A DNA stretch of 33,248 nucleotides from the NCBI GenBank assembly GCA_018821365.1, contig JAHJML010000190.1:1-33248 (forward strand), in the 5' to 3' direction. The translations under genes and the position numbers were made by a program. Origin of the DNA: Actinomycetota bacterium (GTDB lineage Bacteria; Actinomycetota; Acidimicrobiia; Spongiisociales; UBA11373). Numbering within the stretch: the first letter of the stretch is position 1; the number at the start of each line of letters is the position of its first letter. The notes under the pieces were generated by a model. The model saw only the letters and a list, made by a program, of their open reading frames with translations, did no database searches and was not told the origin of the DNA. This document shows positions 1 through 8,480 of this stretch, one piece after another.

Positions 1-18
1 GCTAGACGCTCGGACGCG

Positions 19-957
19 CTACTCCCGCCGGAAGGCGGTGCCGATGGCCGAAGGCGGGTCGCTGGCCAGGATCCGTCTCAGGCTCGGATGACGGTCGCCG
101 AGGCGGCGGAACCAGTCCATGTAGACCAGCAGCAGCATGAAGATCATCAGCACGAACGGCATGATCGGCAGGATCTGCGACAGGCCGGGCCACACCGGTT
201 GGAGTTTGAGGGCGGCCAACTGGAGGGCCCCGAACAGGTAGCACCCCAGTGCGGCCCGCACCGGGTTCCAGCCACCGAAGATGACGATCGCCAGCGCGAT
301 CCATCCGAAGTTGGTGGTGAGGCCGTCCCTCCAACCCAGCTTGACGTCGAGCGAGAAGGCGGCGCCGGCCAGACCGACCACCCCTCCGCCGACGATGGTG
401 TACAGGTAGCGAAGGCGGTTGACGGGAAGACCCCTGGCGAAGGCGGCCTCGGGGCGCTCGCCGACACCCTGGAGCTCCAAGCCGCGCCGGGTGCGGTAGA
501 GGAACAGGTAGGCGGCGATCAAGGCGACATACGACCCGTAGACCGACAGGTTGTGATCGAACAGCACCGGTCCGATGAAGGGGATCGACGACAGGCCCGG
601 GATCGGCATCGGCTCCACATGGGCGGCGATCTTCCCCACGTAGGGGTCGCCGAGGAAGGAAGCGAGCTTGGCCCCCAGCAGGAAGAGCACGAACCCCATC
701 GCGATCTGGTTGAGCCTCAGCTCGATGCTGGCAAACGCCACCAGGGCGGCGAACAGGGCGGAGACCGCCACCGCCGCCAGGAAACCGAGCCATGCGCTCC
801 CGGTGAGGTAGGCGACGGCGAACGCGCTCATCGCCGACAGCATGATGCTCCCGTCCAGCGACAGGTTGATGACGCCCGCCTTCTCATTGATCGTCTCCCC
901 CACCACCGCGTACACCAGCGGGGACGCCGAGGCGACGATCGTGGCCAGTTCCTCCAT
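19..957 (-). CDS. ABC transporter permease, BMP-type nucleoside/simple-sugar importer (second permease)
   Basis: 312-aa multi-TM protein; motifs GETINEKAGVINLSLDG and NFGWIALAIVIFGGWNP typical of YufQ/NupQ-like permeases; lies downstream of a matching permease, ATPase and BMP lipoprotein on the same strand. Confidence 0.9.
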   Translation of the reverse strand: MEELATIVASASPLVYAVVGETINEKAGVINLSLDGSIMLSAMSAFAVAYLTGSAWLGFLAAVAVSALFAALVAFASIELRLNQIAMGFVLFLLGAKLASFLGDPYVGKIAAHVEPMPIPGLSSIPFIGPVLFDHNLSVYGSYVALIAAYLFLYRTRRGLELQGVGERPEAAFARGLPVNRLRYLYTIVGGGVVGLAGAAFSLDVKLGWRDGLTTNFGWIALAIVIFGGWNPVRAALGCYLFGALQLAALKLQPVWPGLSQILPIMPFVLMIFMLLLVYMDWFRRLGDRHPSLRRILASDPPSAIGTAFRRE

Positions 958-960
958 GGG

Positions 961-2046
961 CTACTCCTCCACCAAGGCGGCCAGGCCGTCGCGTCGCGTC
1001 AGGTGCATCCGCCGCACCTGGAACCCCCCGGCCAGCAGGGTGAACAGCACCAGGATCCCCTGCAGCACCCCTCCGATCGCCGAGTCGAGGCCGAGCCGCA
1101 GGTTCAACTGGGTGCTGCCGACCGACACCGCCACGAAGAACAACCCGAGGGGGGCGATCCACTTGGCGCGGAACCCCGCCAGCAGCACCACCAGGATCCC
1201 GAGGAAGCCGTATCCGCCGCTGACCGACGGCACCAGTTTGTGGTGGAAACCGGTGGCCTGCACGGCGCCGGCGAGGCCCGCCAGCAGGCCGCAGACGGCG
1301 AAGGCCGCCATCATGGAGGGGCCGGTGGGGATGCCCAGCAGGTGGGCGCTCTGCGAGTTGCTCCCCACCGCCTTGAGCCGCAGCCCGAACGAGGTGCCCT
1401 TCATCAAGAAGTAGACGGCGACGACCGCTGCGACGGCAAGCAGGATCGCCACCCACGAGTACCCGCCCCACTCGGGGAGCCACAGGCCCTCCCGGAACAG
1501 ATCGGTGCCGCTGGTCGATGCCACCCCGGCCCTCTTCCACGGGCCGATGACCAGATACACCGCGAGACCGGCCGCCACGAAATCGAGCCCGAGACCGCCG
1601 AAGATCTCGTTGACCTTCCCGTACACCTTGAGGACACCCGCCAGCAGCGCCCACAGCATCCCGCCGATCGCTCCAGCCAGCAGCACCAGCGGCAGGACGA
1701 CCTCGCCCGGGCCGGGAACCTCCCTTGCCACCCAGGTGGCTGCGACCGCCCCGGCGACGATCTGGCCCTCGATCCCGATGTTCCAAAGACCCGCGGCGAA
1801 GGTGATCACCAACCCGGCCGCCGCCAGCGTCAGCGGCACCCAGGTGATCAGCGTGCCGGGGATCTTGTCGGCGGTGCCCAGCGAGCCGCCCCACAGCAGC
1901 CGGAGCGCCTCGAACGGGTTGGCACCGGCGGCCAGCAGCAGGAGGGACGCAAACAGGAGGGCCGACCCAACCGGCACCGCCACCGATCCGGCCGCCCGCA
2001 GCCGCCTGAGGATGGCCCGACCAAGGCTGCGGATGCGATCGGTCAT
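961..2046 (-). CDS. ABC transporter permease, BMP-type nucleoside/simple-sugar importer (first permease)
   Basis: 361-aa multi-TM protein; WNIGIEGQIVAGAV motif of the YufP-like family; 4-nt overlap with the ATPase gene. Confidence 0.9.
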   Translation of the reverse strand: MTDRIRSLGRAILRRLRAAGSVAVPVGSALLFASLLLLAAGANPFEALRLLWGGSLGTADKIPGTLITWVPLTLAAAGLVITFAAGLWNIGIEGQIVAGAVAATWVAREVPGPGEVVLPLVLLAGAIGGMLWALLAGVLKVYGKVNEIFGGLGLDFVAAGLAVYLVIGPWKRAGVASTSGTDLFREGLWLPEWGGYSWVAILLAVAAVVAVYFLMKGTSFGLRLKAVGSNSQSAHLLGIPTGPSMMAAFAVCGLLAGLAGAVQATGFHHKLVPSVSGGYGFLGILVVLLAGFRAKWIAPLGLFFVAVSVGSTQLNLRLGLDSAIGGVLQGILVLFTLLAGGFQVRRMHLTRRDGLAALVEE

Positions 2047-3509
2047 GCGACCTCTCTCCCCCCGATCAGGTGGCCGAGCATCTCACCGTCGGCATGCCTG
2101 GCGTCGAGGACCCGGATCACCCTCCCTGAGAAGAAGACCATGATCCGGTCGCTGTAGCGGAGCAGTTCGTCGAGATCGGCGCTGGCGAACACGATCGAGG
2201 TCCCCTCGGCTCTCCGTTCCAGGATGCGGGTCCACACCCAATCTGCCGATTCGATGTCGAGTCCCCGGGTGGGGTGCTCCATCAACAGCAGGCGCAGCCC
2301 GGGCGGCATCATCGCCAGCAGGAGCCGCTGTTGATTGCCGCCGGACAGGCCCTCGGCGGTCGATTCCGGGATGCCCCTGATGGAGAACTCGTCGATGAAG
2401 GCGGCGGCCCGGCTGCGGGCGGTATCCCAATCGATGAAGAAGTCCATCCGCCGGCCCGCCAGCAGGAAGTGCTCGGTGATCGTGAGCCCGGAGACCAGTC
2501 CCTCTTCGAGTCGCCCGGCCGGCAGGAAGTGAATGCCGGCATCGAGGTGGCGGCGGTAGCCCAGTCCTTCCATCGCCGTGCCCCCGACTTCGATGGACCC
2601 CGAGTCGGGCCTGTGGAGCCCGGCAAGAGCCCGCAGCAGGAGGCGCTGGCCGCTGCCCTCGAGGCCGGCGAGACCCACCACCTCACCGGCGGCGACCGAC
2701 AGCGAGAGGTTGGCGGTCGTCAACAGTCGGTCGCTGAGCGTGACCCCGTTGATGGCCAGCCCCTCGGCACCGATGGAGGCATCGGCCCTATCGCTCGGCG
2801 TCACCGCCTTGCCGAACATCATCTCGACGAGGTGCTCCGGGGGACACGGCAACTCGGCGGCACCCACCAAGCGGCCCCGGCGCATCACGGTCACCCGGTC
2901 GCACAACTGCTGGACCTCTTCGAGCTTGTGGGAGACGAAGATGACGATCATCCCCTCGGCGGCCAGGGTCTTGAGCGTGTCGAACAGCTGATCGCGCTGG
3001 AGCGCCGAGATGCCGGTGGTCGGCTCGTCGAGGATGAGCACCCTGGCTCCCAGCCACAGGAGGCGGATGATCTCCAACTGCTGGCGCTCCCCGACCGTGA
3101 GGGTCCGCACCGGCGCATCGGGGTCGAAGGAGAAGCCGAAGCGCTCGCTCAGTTCGGCCAGCGCCGCCGCCGCCGCGCCGCGATCGAGGGTGGCGCCCCC
3201 CGGAGCCCCCAGCACGAAGTTGTCGATGACGCTGAAGGGCAGGAAGACCAACGGGTCCTGGTGGAGCATTCCGATGCCGGCGGCGATGGCATCCCGCGGC
3301 GAGGCCAGCGTCAGGGTCTCTCCATCGAGCACCACGTCTCCGGAGTCGGCTTCGATGAAGCCCGACAGCGCCTTCATGAGGGTGGACTTGCCTGCCCCGT
3401 TCTCGCCGAGCAGGCCCCGCAACTCCCCGGCCTCGATGGTCATCGAGATGCCGTCGTTGGCGGCCACCGAACCGAAGTGCTTGTGGATCTCGCGGAGTTC
3501 GAGGTGCAT
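2043..3509 (-). CDS. ABC transporter ATP-binding protein with two ABC domains (nucleoside/simple sugar)
   Basis: 488 aa; Walker A GENGAGKST, Walker B VLILDEPTTG, signature-like LSGGNQQR in the second domain; N-terminus MHLELREIHKHFGSVAANDGIS. Confidence 0.93.
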   Translation of the reverse strand: MHLELREIHKHFGSVAANDGISMTIEAGELRGLLGENGAGKSTLMKALSGFIEADSGDVVLDGETLTLASPRDAIAAGIGMLHQDPLVFLPFSVIDNFVLGAPGGATLDRGAAAAALAELSERFGFSFDPDAPVRTLTVGERQQLEIIRLLWLGARVLILDEPTTGISALQRDQLFDTLKTLAAEGMIVIFVSHKLEEVQQLCDRVTVMRRGRLVGAAELPCPPEHLVEMMFGKAVTPSDRADASIGAEGLAINGVTLSDRLLTTANLSLSVAAGEVVGLAGLEGSGQRLLLRALAGLHRPDSGSIEVGGTAMEGLGYRRHLDAGIHFLPAGRLEEGLVSGLTITEHFLLAGRRMDFFIDWDTARSRAAAFIDEFSIRGIPESTAEGLSGGNQQRLLLAMMPPGLRLLLMEHPTRGLDIESADWVWTRILERRAEGTSIVFASADLDELLRYSDRIMVFFSGRVIRVLDARHADGEMLGHLIGGREVA

Positions 3510-3555
3510 CGGCTGGGAATCTACCGCCCCAACCGGGAGCTTGCGCCGCCGACGC

Positions 3556-3587
3556 GATGAGGGAGGGCCCGCTGGCCCTCCCTCATC
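3556..3587. terminator. Perfect 14-bp inverted repeat between the BMP lipoprotein and ATPase genes (terminator or mRNA-stabilising hairpin)
   Basis: GATGAGGGAGGGCC-CGCT-GGCCCTCCCTCATC; 14/14 stem, 4-nt loop; no clear U-tract. Confidence 0.75.
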
Positions 3588-3607
3588 CGAATCGTCGCGA
3601 CGAGCCC

Positions 3608-4861
3608 CTAGGAGGCGGAACTCGCCCCGATCATGCCCTCGAGCAGTTGCTCCGTGTACCAGAGTTGCTGATCGGTGGCCTTCTCTCCGTCGCCCAGGTA
3701 GACCGAGCCGTCCTGGTAGTTGAGCGGGCCGACGTACAGGTCGATGGCCCCGCTGGCCAGGCCGTCGATGAACTCATCGAGGAACCCGGAGGCCTCCTCG
3801 CTGAGGCCGTCGCCCTTGACGAACCCGACACCGCTGGTCTCGGGGTCGTTCAGGTCGTCCCAATTGGGCCCGAACCACTCCCACTGTGCGGTGTAGGTGC
3901 CGGCGATGACGCTCTCGACGATCCGCTTGTAGGCGGGACCCCAGTTGAAGTAGGGCACCCCGAGGCAGATCCCGGCAGCCTCGGCACAGGCATCCTTGTA
4001 GTCGTAGGGAATCGCCCACACGGTCTCGCCGCCGGCGGCACGCTGGCCGGCGACGACCAGGGCCTCGGTGGTGTCGATACCGCTGATGACCACGTCCGCT
4101 CCGCCGTCGAAGAAGTCGTTGGCCACCTGGGTCGGGTCGAGGGTGAAGCCCGGGATCGAGAACCAGAAGCCGATCCAGTTGACCGTGAAGGTCAACTCGT
4201 CGGTCATCCCGCGGTACTCGCTGTAGCAGTACTTGGCACCCAGGTACGCCGAGTTCGCCAGTCTGCGGGTCTCGTCGTTGATCAGCGGACCGAGGTACCC
4301 GATGCTGCCGGTCTGGGTCATCAGAGCGGCGGCGCACCCGGCCATGAACTTGGCGTAGTACATGCGGCCCATCGTGTTGCCGAGATTCGGCGCCGGGTTG
4401 AAGGCCCTGCCGTCTGCCCAGGCGCTGTCACCCGACGACCAGATGATCGGGATGTCCGGGTTGTTGGCGGCGCCGATCGACGCCCCATCCCGCATGTCGT
4501 CAGAGGTGGCGAAGATCAACGTCGCTCCATCTGCAACCATGTCGTCGATCACCTGCTCGACCGTGGTGTCCGGCCTGTCGGCCGTGTTCACCTTGTCGAG
4601 CGAGATCATCGTGGCGCCAAAGGTGTCTTCGAGGTACTGACCCGCCTCGAAGTGGGCTTGGCTCCAACCGCGGTCGTTCTCCGGTCCCACCAGGATCATC
4701 CCGAACGTCAACGGCTCGGCAGCCTCGGTCGTGGTCGCCGCAGCCGTGGTCGTCGGGGCTTCGGTTGCGCTCGTCGTCGTTGCATCATCGTCGCCGCAGG
4801 CGGCAACCACCAGCGCAAAGGCGGCGGCCAGGGCGACAACGCTCATCCATCGTCTTGTCAT
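3608..4861 (-). CDS. BMP family (PnrA/Bmp-like) substrate-binding lipoprotein
   Basis: 417 aa; signal peptide with lipobox LVVAAC followed by a Thr/Ala-rich linker; LTFGMILVGPENDRGWSQAHFEAGQYLE is BMP-like; SD GAGGAGGG upstream. Confidence 0.9.
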   Translation of the reverse strand: MTRRWMSVVALAAAFALVVAACGDDDATTTSATEAPTTTAAATTTEAAEPLTFGMILVGPENDRGWSQAHFEAGQYLEDTFGATMISLDKVNTADRPDTTVEQVIDDMVADGATLIFATSDDMRDGASIGAANNPDIPIIWSSGDSAWADGRAFNPAPNLGNTMGRMYYAKFMAGCAAALMTQTGSIGYLGPLINDETRRLANSAYLGAKYCYSEYRGMTDELTFTVNWIGFWFSIPGFTLDPTQVANDFFDGGADVVISGIDTTEALVVAGQRAAGGETVWAIPYDYKDACAEAAGICLGVPYFNWGPAYKRIVESVIAGTYTAQWEWFGPNWDDLNDPETSGVGFVKGDGLSEEASGFLDEFIDGLASGAIDLYVGPLNYQDGSVYLGDGEKATDQQLWYTEQLLEGMIGASSAS

Positions 4862-4885
4862 TGTGTTCGTCCCTCCTCGGGTTTC

Positions 4886-4933
4886 TCACCAGGCTAGGCA
4901 CGGCAACCCGGTCACGGCGTTCAATTGCGCCAT
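4886..4933 (-). CDS. Putative 15-aa leader peptide/uORF upstream of the BMP lipoprotein gene (MAQLNAVTGLPCLAW)
   Basis: ATG preceded by GGGAGGGGACGAAC, closely resembling the SD context of the following gene (GAGGAGGGACGAACACA ATG). Confidence 0.35.
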   Translation of the reverse strand: MAQLNAVTGLPCLAW

Positions 4934-4985
4934 GTTCGTCCCCTCCCTATGGGTAGTCTCGGCCGCGATCGTCGAGCGAGGTGTC

Positions 4986-5987
4986 ATGGAAGGGTTCATC
5001 CGAGGTCTCCCCAAGGTGGAACTGCACCTCCACATCGAGGGCACGCTCGAGCCGGAGATGATGTTCGAGATGGCGGGGCGCAACGGGGTCACGCTCCCCT
5101 TCGCCGACGTGGACGAGGTGCGGGCCGCCTACCAGTTCAGCGACCTGCAGTCGTTCCTGGACATCTACTACCAGGGCGCTGAGGTCCTCCAGACGGAGCG
5201 GGACTTCCACGACCTGATGTGGGCCTACCTCTCCCGGATGGCCGGCGAGAACCTCCGGCATGCCGAGATCTTCTTCGATCCCCAGACCCACCTTGGGCGG
5301 GGCATCGGCTTCGAGACGTTCATGGGCGGCTTCGCCACCGCCCAGCAGAACGCTCGGGAACGGTTGGGGATCACCACCAAGCTGATCATGTGCTTCCTTC
5401 GCCACCTCGATGGGGCAGAGGCGGTGGCGACGATCCGGGCGGCCATGCCGTTCAAGGGGGCCATCGCTGCGGTGGGCCTCGATTCCGGCGAGCGGGGCAA
5501 CCCCCCCGAGAGGTTCGCCGACGCCTTTGCGATGGCCAGGGAGGCCGGCCTCCGAGCGGTCGCCCACGCCGGCGAGGAGGGCCCCCCCGCCTACATCACC
5601 GGCGCCCTCGACGTGCTGGGAGCCGAACGGATCGACCACGGCGTCGCCTGCGAGCAGGACGAGGCGCTGCTGGACCGCCTGGTCGCATCCCGAATCCCGC
5701 TGACGATGTGCCCGCTCTCCAACGTGAAGCTGCGCGTGTTCGACGTGATGGAGGACCACAACCTGAAGCGTCTCCTCGACCGGGGGGTCGCCGTCACGGT
5801 CAATTCGGACGATCCGGCCTACTTCGGCGGATACCTCACCGACAACTACCTGGCGATCCAGCGAGCGCTCGATCTGTCCCGGGACGACCTGGTGGCACTG
5901 GCTCGCAACGGCATCGAGGCGACCTTCCTCGACGACCCGTCCAAGGCCGTTCTGCTCGCCGACCTGGCGGCCTATGCAGCCGGTTGA
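4986..5987 (+). CDS. Adenosine deaminase superfamily protein, adenine-deaminase-like subgroup
   Basis: 333 aa from ATG at 4986 (the listed ORF start at 4731 is an extension); LPKVELHLHIEGTLEPEMMFEMAGRNG, VAHAGEEGPP, ERIDHGV, NSDDPAYFGGYL. Confidence 0.9.
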   Translation: MEGFIRGLPKVELHLHIEGTLEPEMMFEMAGRNGVTLPFADVDEVRAAYQFSDLQSFLDIYYQGAEVLQTERDFHDLMWAYLSRMAGENLRHAEIFFDPQTHLGRGIGFETFMGGFATAQQNARERLGITTKLIMCFLRHLDGAEAVATIRAAMPFKGAIAAVGLDSGERGNPPERFADAFAMAREAGLRAVAHAGEEGPPAYITGALDVLGAERIDHGVACEQDEALLDRLVASRIPLTMCPLSNVKLRVFDVMEDHNLKRLLDRGVAVTVNSDDPAYFGGYLTDNYLAIQRALDLSRDDLVALARNGIEATFLDDPSKAVLLADLAAYAAG

Positions 5988-6052
5988 GGATTCTGGTCAA
6001 GACACCGGCCGACCCGATCCGATAGATTCCCACCTGGCGGCAGGAGTTTCGG

Positions 6053-7225
6053 ATGCGACGCAGCGTGATGATCGGGTTCGCCGTCGTAGCCGGCATGGCG
6101 TTCACGGCATCGGCGGGGGCGGAAGGACGGGCCGCCCCATCCTGTGATGGGAAGCCTGCCACGATCTGGGGGACATCCGGCAACGACACCCTGACGGGGA
6201 CGCCGGGTGACGATGTCATCAGCGGCCGGGGTGGCGGCGACATCATCAGCGGCCGGGGTGGCGACGACGTCATCTGCGGCGGGCCCGGAGCCGACGAGAT
6301 CCACGGCGGAGGAGGCAACGACCTTCTGATCGGTGGAGGGGGGGCCGACGTCGTCATCGGGGGTGCCGGCGACGACGTGCTGGTGGGCAACTACGGCCCC
6401 GACCTGCTCGAAGGCGGGGGTGGCGCCGACAGACTGTCGGGCGGAGACGGCAGCGACACGCTGCGCGGCGATGGCGGCGACGACATCCTCGGTGGGGGTG
6501 GCGGCTTCGATGCCGCCGACGGCGGTTGGGGGGCGGACGCCTGCGACACGGAAAAGTCCGACGCCTGCGAGCAGATCGCGCTGGCCGAAGGAGACCGGGG
6601 CCGGGCGGTCCGCATCCTCCAGCAGACCCTGCGGGATCACAGGCTGTATCGGGGCCGGATCGACGGTCGCTTCGACCGTGAGGTCGCCGTGGCGGTCGCC
6701 ACCTTCCACAAGGTGACCGGACCGGCCCACGCCAACCCGAACACGGCGGTCGCAGAGTGGAAGGCCCACCCGCCATCCGAGAGGTTCGCACTCGCCGACT
6801 GGGCCCGCCTGCTCGCCTTCGACCCCGAGCCGCCCAAGGCCCGCACCAAGCAACCCGACCGGGTGGAGGTCGACATCGGGCACCAGGTGCTCTACCTGAT
6901 CCTCGACGACGAGGTCGACGCGATCATAGGTGTGAGCACCGGGTACTACCCCAACGCCACACCTCGCACCACCAACCTGCGCGACGGCGGGTACTTCTGG
7001 TACCAGCACCCCTACAACGGGTGGTCGCCCCTGCCGGGCGGCTGGTCCATCTACAAGTTCTGGGCCTACCGGGCGGGCAGCCAGACCAACTACGGAGTCC
7101 ACGGCTACCGGTACGTCCCCTACTGGCCGGCATCGCACGGCTGCACCCGGGTCGAAGTCTGGGAGGCCGACTACCTCCACCCCATCATCTTCGTCGGCAT
7201 GCCGATGCACGTGTGGGACAAGTAG
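6053..7225 (+). CDS. Secreted RTX (Ca-binding nonapeptide) + PG_binding_1 + L,D-transpeptidase (YkuD) fusion protein
   Basis: 390 aa; signal peptide; GGxGxDxxx repeats (about 6170-6540); GDRGRAVRILQQTLRDHRLYRGRIDGRFDREVAVAVATFH is a PG-binding fold; HGYRYVPYWPASHGCTR matches the YkuD HX..SHGCxR motif; SD CAGGAG. Confidence 0.92.
   Translation: MRRSVMIGFAVVAGMAFTASAGAEGRAAPSCDGKPATIWGTSGNDTLTGTPGDDVISGRGGGDIISGRGGDDVICGGPGADEIHGGGGNDLLIGGGGADVVIGGAGDDVLVGNYGPDLLEGGGGADRLSGGDGSDTLRGDGGDDILGGGGGFDAADGGWGADACDTEKSDACEQIALAEGDRGRAVRILQQTLRDHRLYRGRIDGRFDREVAVAVATFHKVTGPAHANPNTAVAEWKAHPPSERFALADWARLLAFDPEPPKARTKQPDRVEVDIGHQVLYLILDDEVDAIIGVSTGYYPNATPRTTNLRDGGYFWYQHPYNGWSPLPGGWSIYKFWAYRAGSQTNYGVHGYRYVPYWPASHGCTRVEVWEADYLHPIIFVGMPMHVWDK
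6170..6540 (+). repeat. RTX-type nonapeptide repeat block, including two near-identical 27-bp units at 6218-6244 and 6245-6271
   Basis: ATCAGCGGCCGGGGTGGCGRCGAC-type 27-bp units read directly; 9-residue periodicity GG-G-D. Confidence 0.88.
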
Positions 7226-7304
7226 CCCCCTCCTCGCACGGCAAAGTGCCGATAGGCCACCGTCGATGTCGGGTAGCGTTCTTTGCAGACAGGAGGCGGA
7301 CTGA

Positions 7305-8126
7305 GTGCGGCGTCTGATCACGATCCTGACCGCGATTCTCGCGATCGCGGCCGTACCGGCCCTCACCGGCCGGGAGGCGGTGGCGACCGCCAACCCTCCG
7401 GCGATCGAAGGCGGTGCCGCGAGCAGCCTCGCCGACTGCCGGGAGCCTCACCTGGAACTCTGCGAACTGATCACCCTCGCCGAGGGCGCCGAGGGGCGGG
7501 CGGTTCGCCAGTTGCAGAGCCTTCTCTACTTGAAGAAGTTCTACCGGGGAGCGATCGACGGGGTCTTCGATCGGGAGGTGGCGGTGTCGGTCGCCACCTT
7601 CCACAAGGCGATCGGGCCGGCTCGCAGCGACGCCACCGACCGGAGGGGAGCGGTGGCCAACTGGAGGGCGAACCCGCCGTCGGAGGTGTTCGCTGCCGGC
7701 GATTGGCGGCGGCTCTCCGACTTCCGACTGATCCCCCCGAAGGCCCGGATCGACCAACCCGACCGGGTAGAGGTCGACATCGGCCATCAGTTGCTCTACC
7801 TGATGCTCGGCGGCAAGGTGAACGCCATCGTCCACGTCAGCACCGGCTTCGATCCCTACGACACTCCACGGACCAAGAACTTCCCCAACGGCTCGCACTT
7901 CTACATGAAGCACTCGTACAACGGTTGGTCGCCGCTGCCCGGAGCCTGGTCGATCTACAAGTTCTGGGCCTACCTGGGCCGGGACAACAACTACGGGGTC
8001 CACGGCTACCGAACCGTCCCCTACTACCCGGCCTCCCACGGGTGCATCCGGGTGAACGTGTGGGATGCCGACTACCTCCACGAACGCTTCTTCATCGGGA
8101 TGCCCATCTACGTCTGGGACGAGTAA
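7305..8126 (+). CDS. L,D-transpeptidase (YkuD) with PG_binding_1 domain, tandem paralog without RTX repeats
   Basis: 273 aa, GTG start with SD AGGAGG at 7291; HGYRTVPYYPASHGCIR; long collinear similarity to the preceding gene (RVEVDIGHQ.LYL.L..., NGWSPLPG.WSIYKFWAY). Confidence 0.92.
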   Translation: MRRLITILTAILAIAAVPALTGREAVATANPPAIEGGAASSLADCREPHLELCELITLAEGAEGRAVRQLQSLLYLKKFYRGAIDGVFDREVAVSVATFHKAIGPARSDATDRRGAVANWRANPPSEVFAAGDWRRLSDFRLIPPKARIDQPDRVEVDIGHQLLYLMLGGKVNAIVHVSTGFDPYDTPRTKNFPNGSHFYMKHSYNGWSPLPGAWSIYKFWAYLGRDNNYGVHGYRTVPYYPASHGCIRVNVWDADYLHERFFIGMPIYVWDE

Positions 8127-8209
8127 CACCCGCCCGGACGGGAATCTTGAGCGTCCGCTCAGGCCGAACGACTCTTGGCAGCCGCCCCCGCCCATGACAC
8201 GCTGCAGCC

Positions 8210-8380
8210 ATGAGCGAGTTGGAGCGGGTTCAGAGGGAGTTGACCCGACTCACCGAGCGCCTCCGCGAGGTCAAGAATCGCAAGGACACCGGGGGCATCG
8301 GGGTGCCGCAACCCGGGGAGCCGGCCGCCGCCAAGCGACCCCCACTCGACTGGCCGCAGCCGGAGCGACCGACCGCCTGA
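8210..8380 (+). CDS. Small hypothetical protein (56 aa), MSELERVQRELTRLTERLREVKNRKD...
   Basis: Open frame with coiled-coil-like N-terminus in the gap between two genes; below the ORF-track size cutoff; no clear SD. Confidence 0.4.
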   Translation: MSELERVQRELTRLTERLREVKNRKDTGGIGVPQPGEPAAAKRPPLDWPQPERPTA

Positions 8381-8480
8381 ACCCTCCGTCGCCGGCGACC
8401 GCCTCGAGTCGAGTAAGTGGTGGTCGGGCCCGTCCGCACTAGCGTTGCGGGCGAACGACCGAGTTCCCGGCGGGAGGGCG

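Noticed and set aside
88-2157. Long plus-strand ORF (689 aa) antisense to the ABC permeases
   Set aside because: Low-complexity Arg/Gln/Glu/His-rich composition typical of shadow ORFs opposite high-GC genes; the minus strand encodes clear permeases
6170-6540. 27-bp repeats considered as CRISPR or VNTR
   Set aside because: They are in-frame 9-residue RTX codon repeats with no spacers
8388-8399. GTCGCCGGCGAC palindrome upstream of the CapA-like gene
   Set aside because: Simple GC-rich palindrome expected by chance; no supporting context
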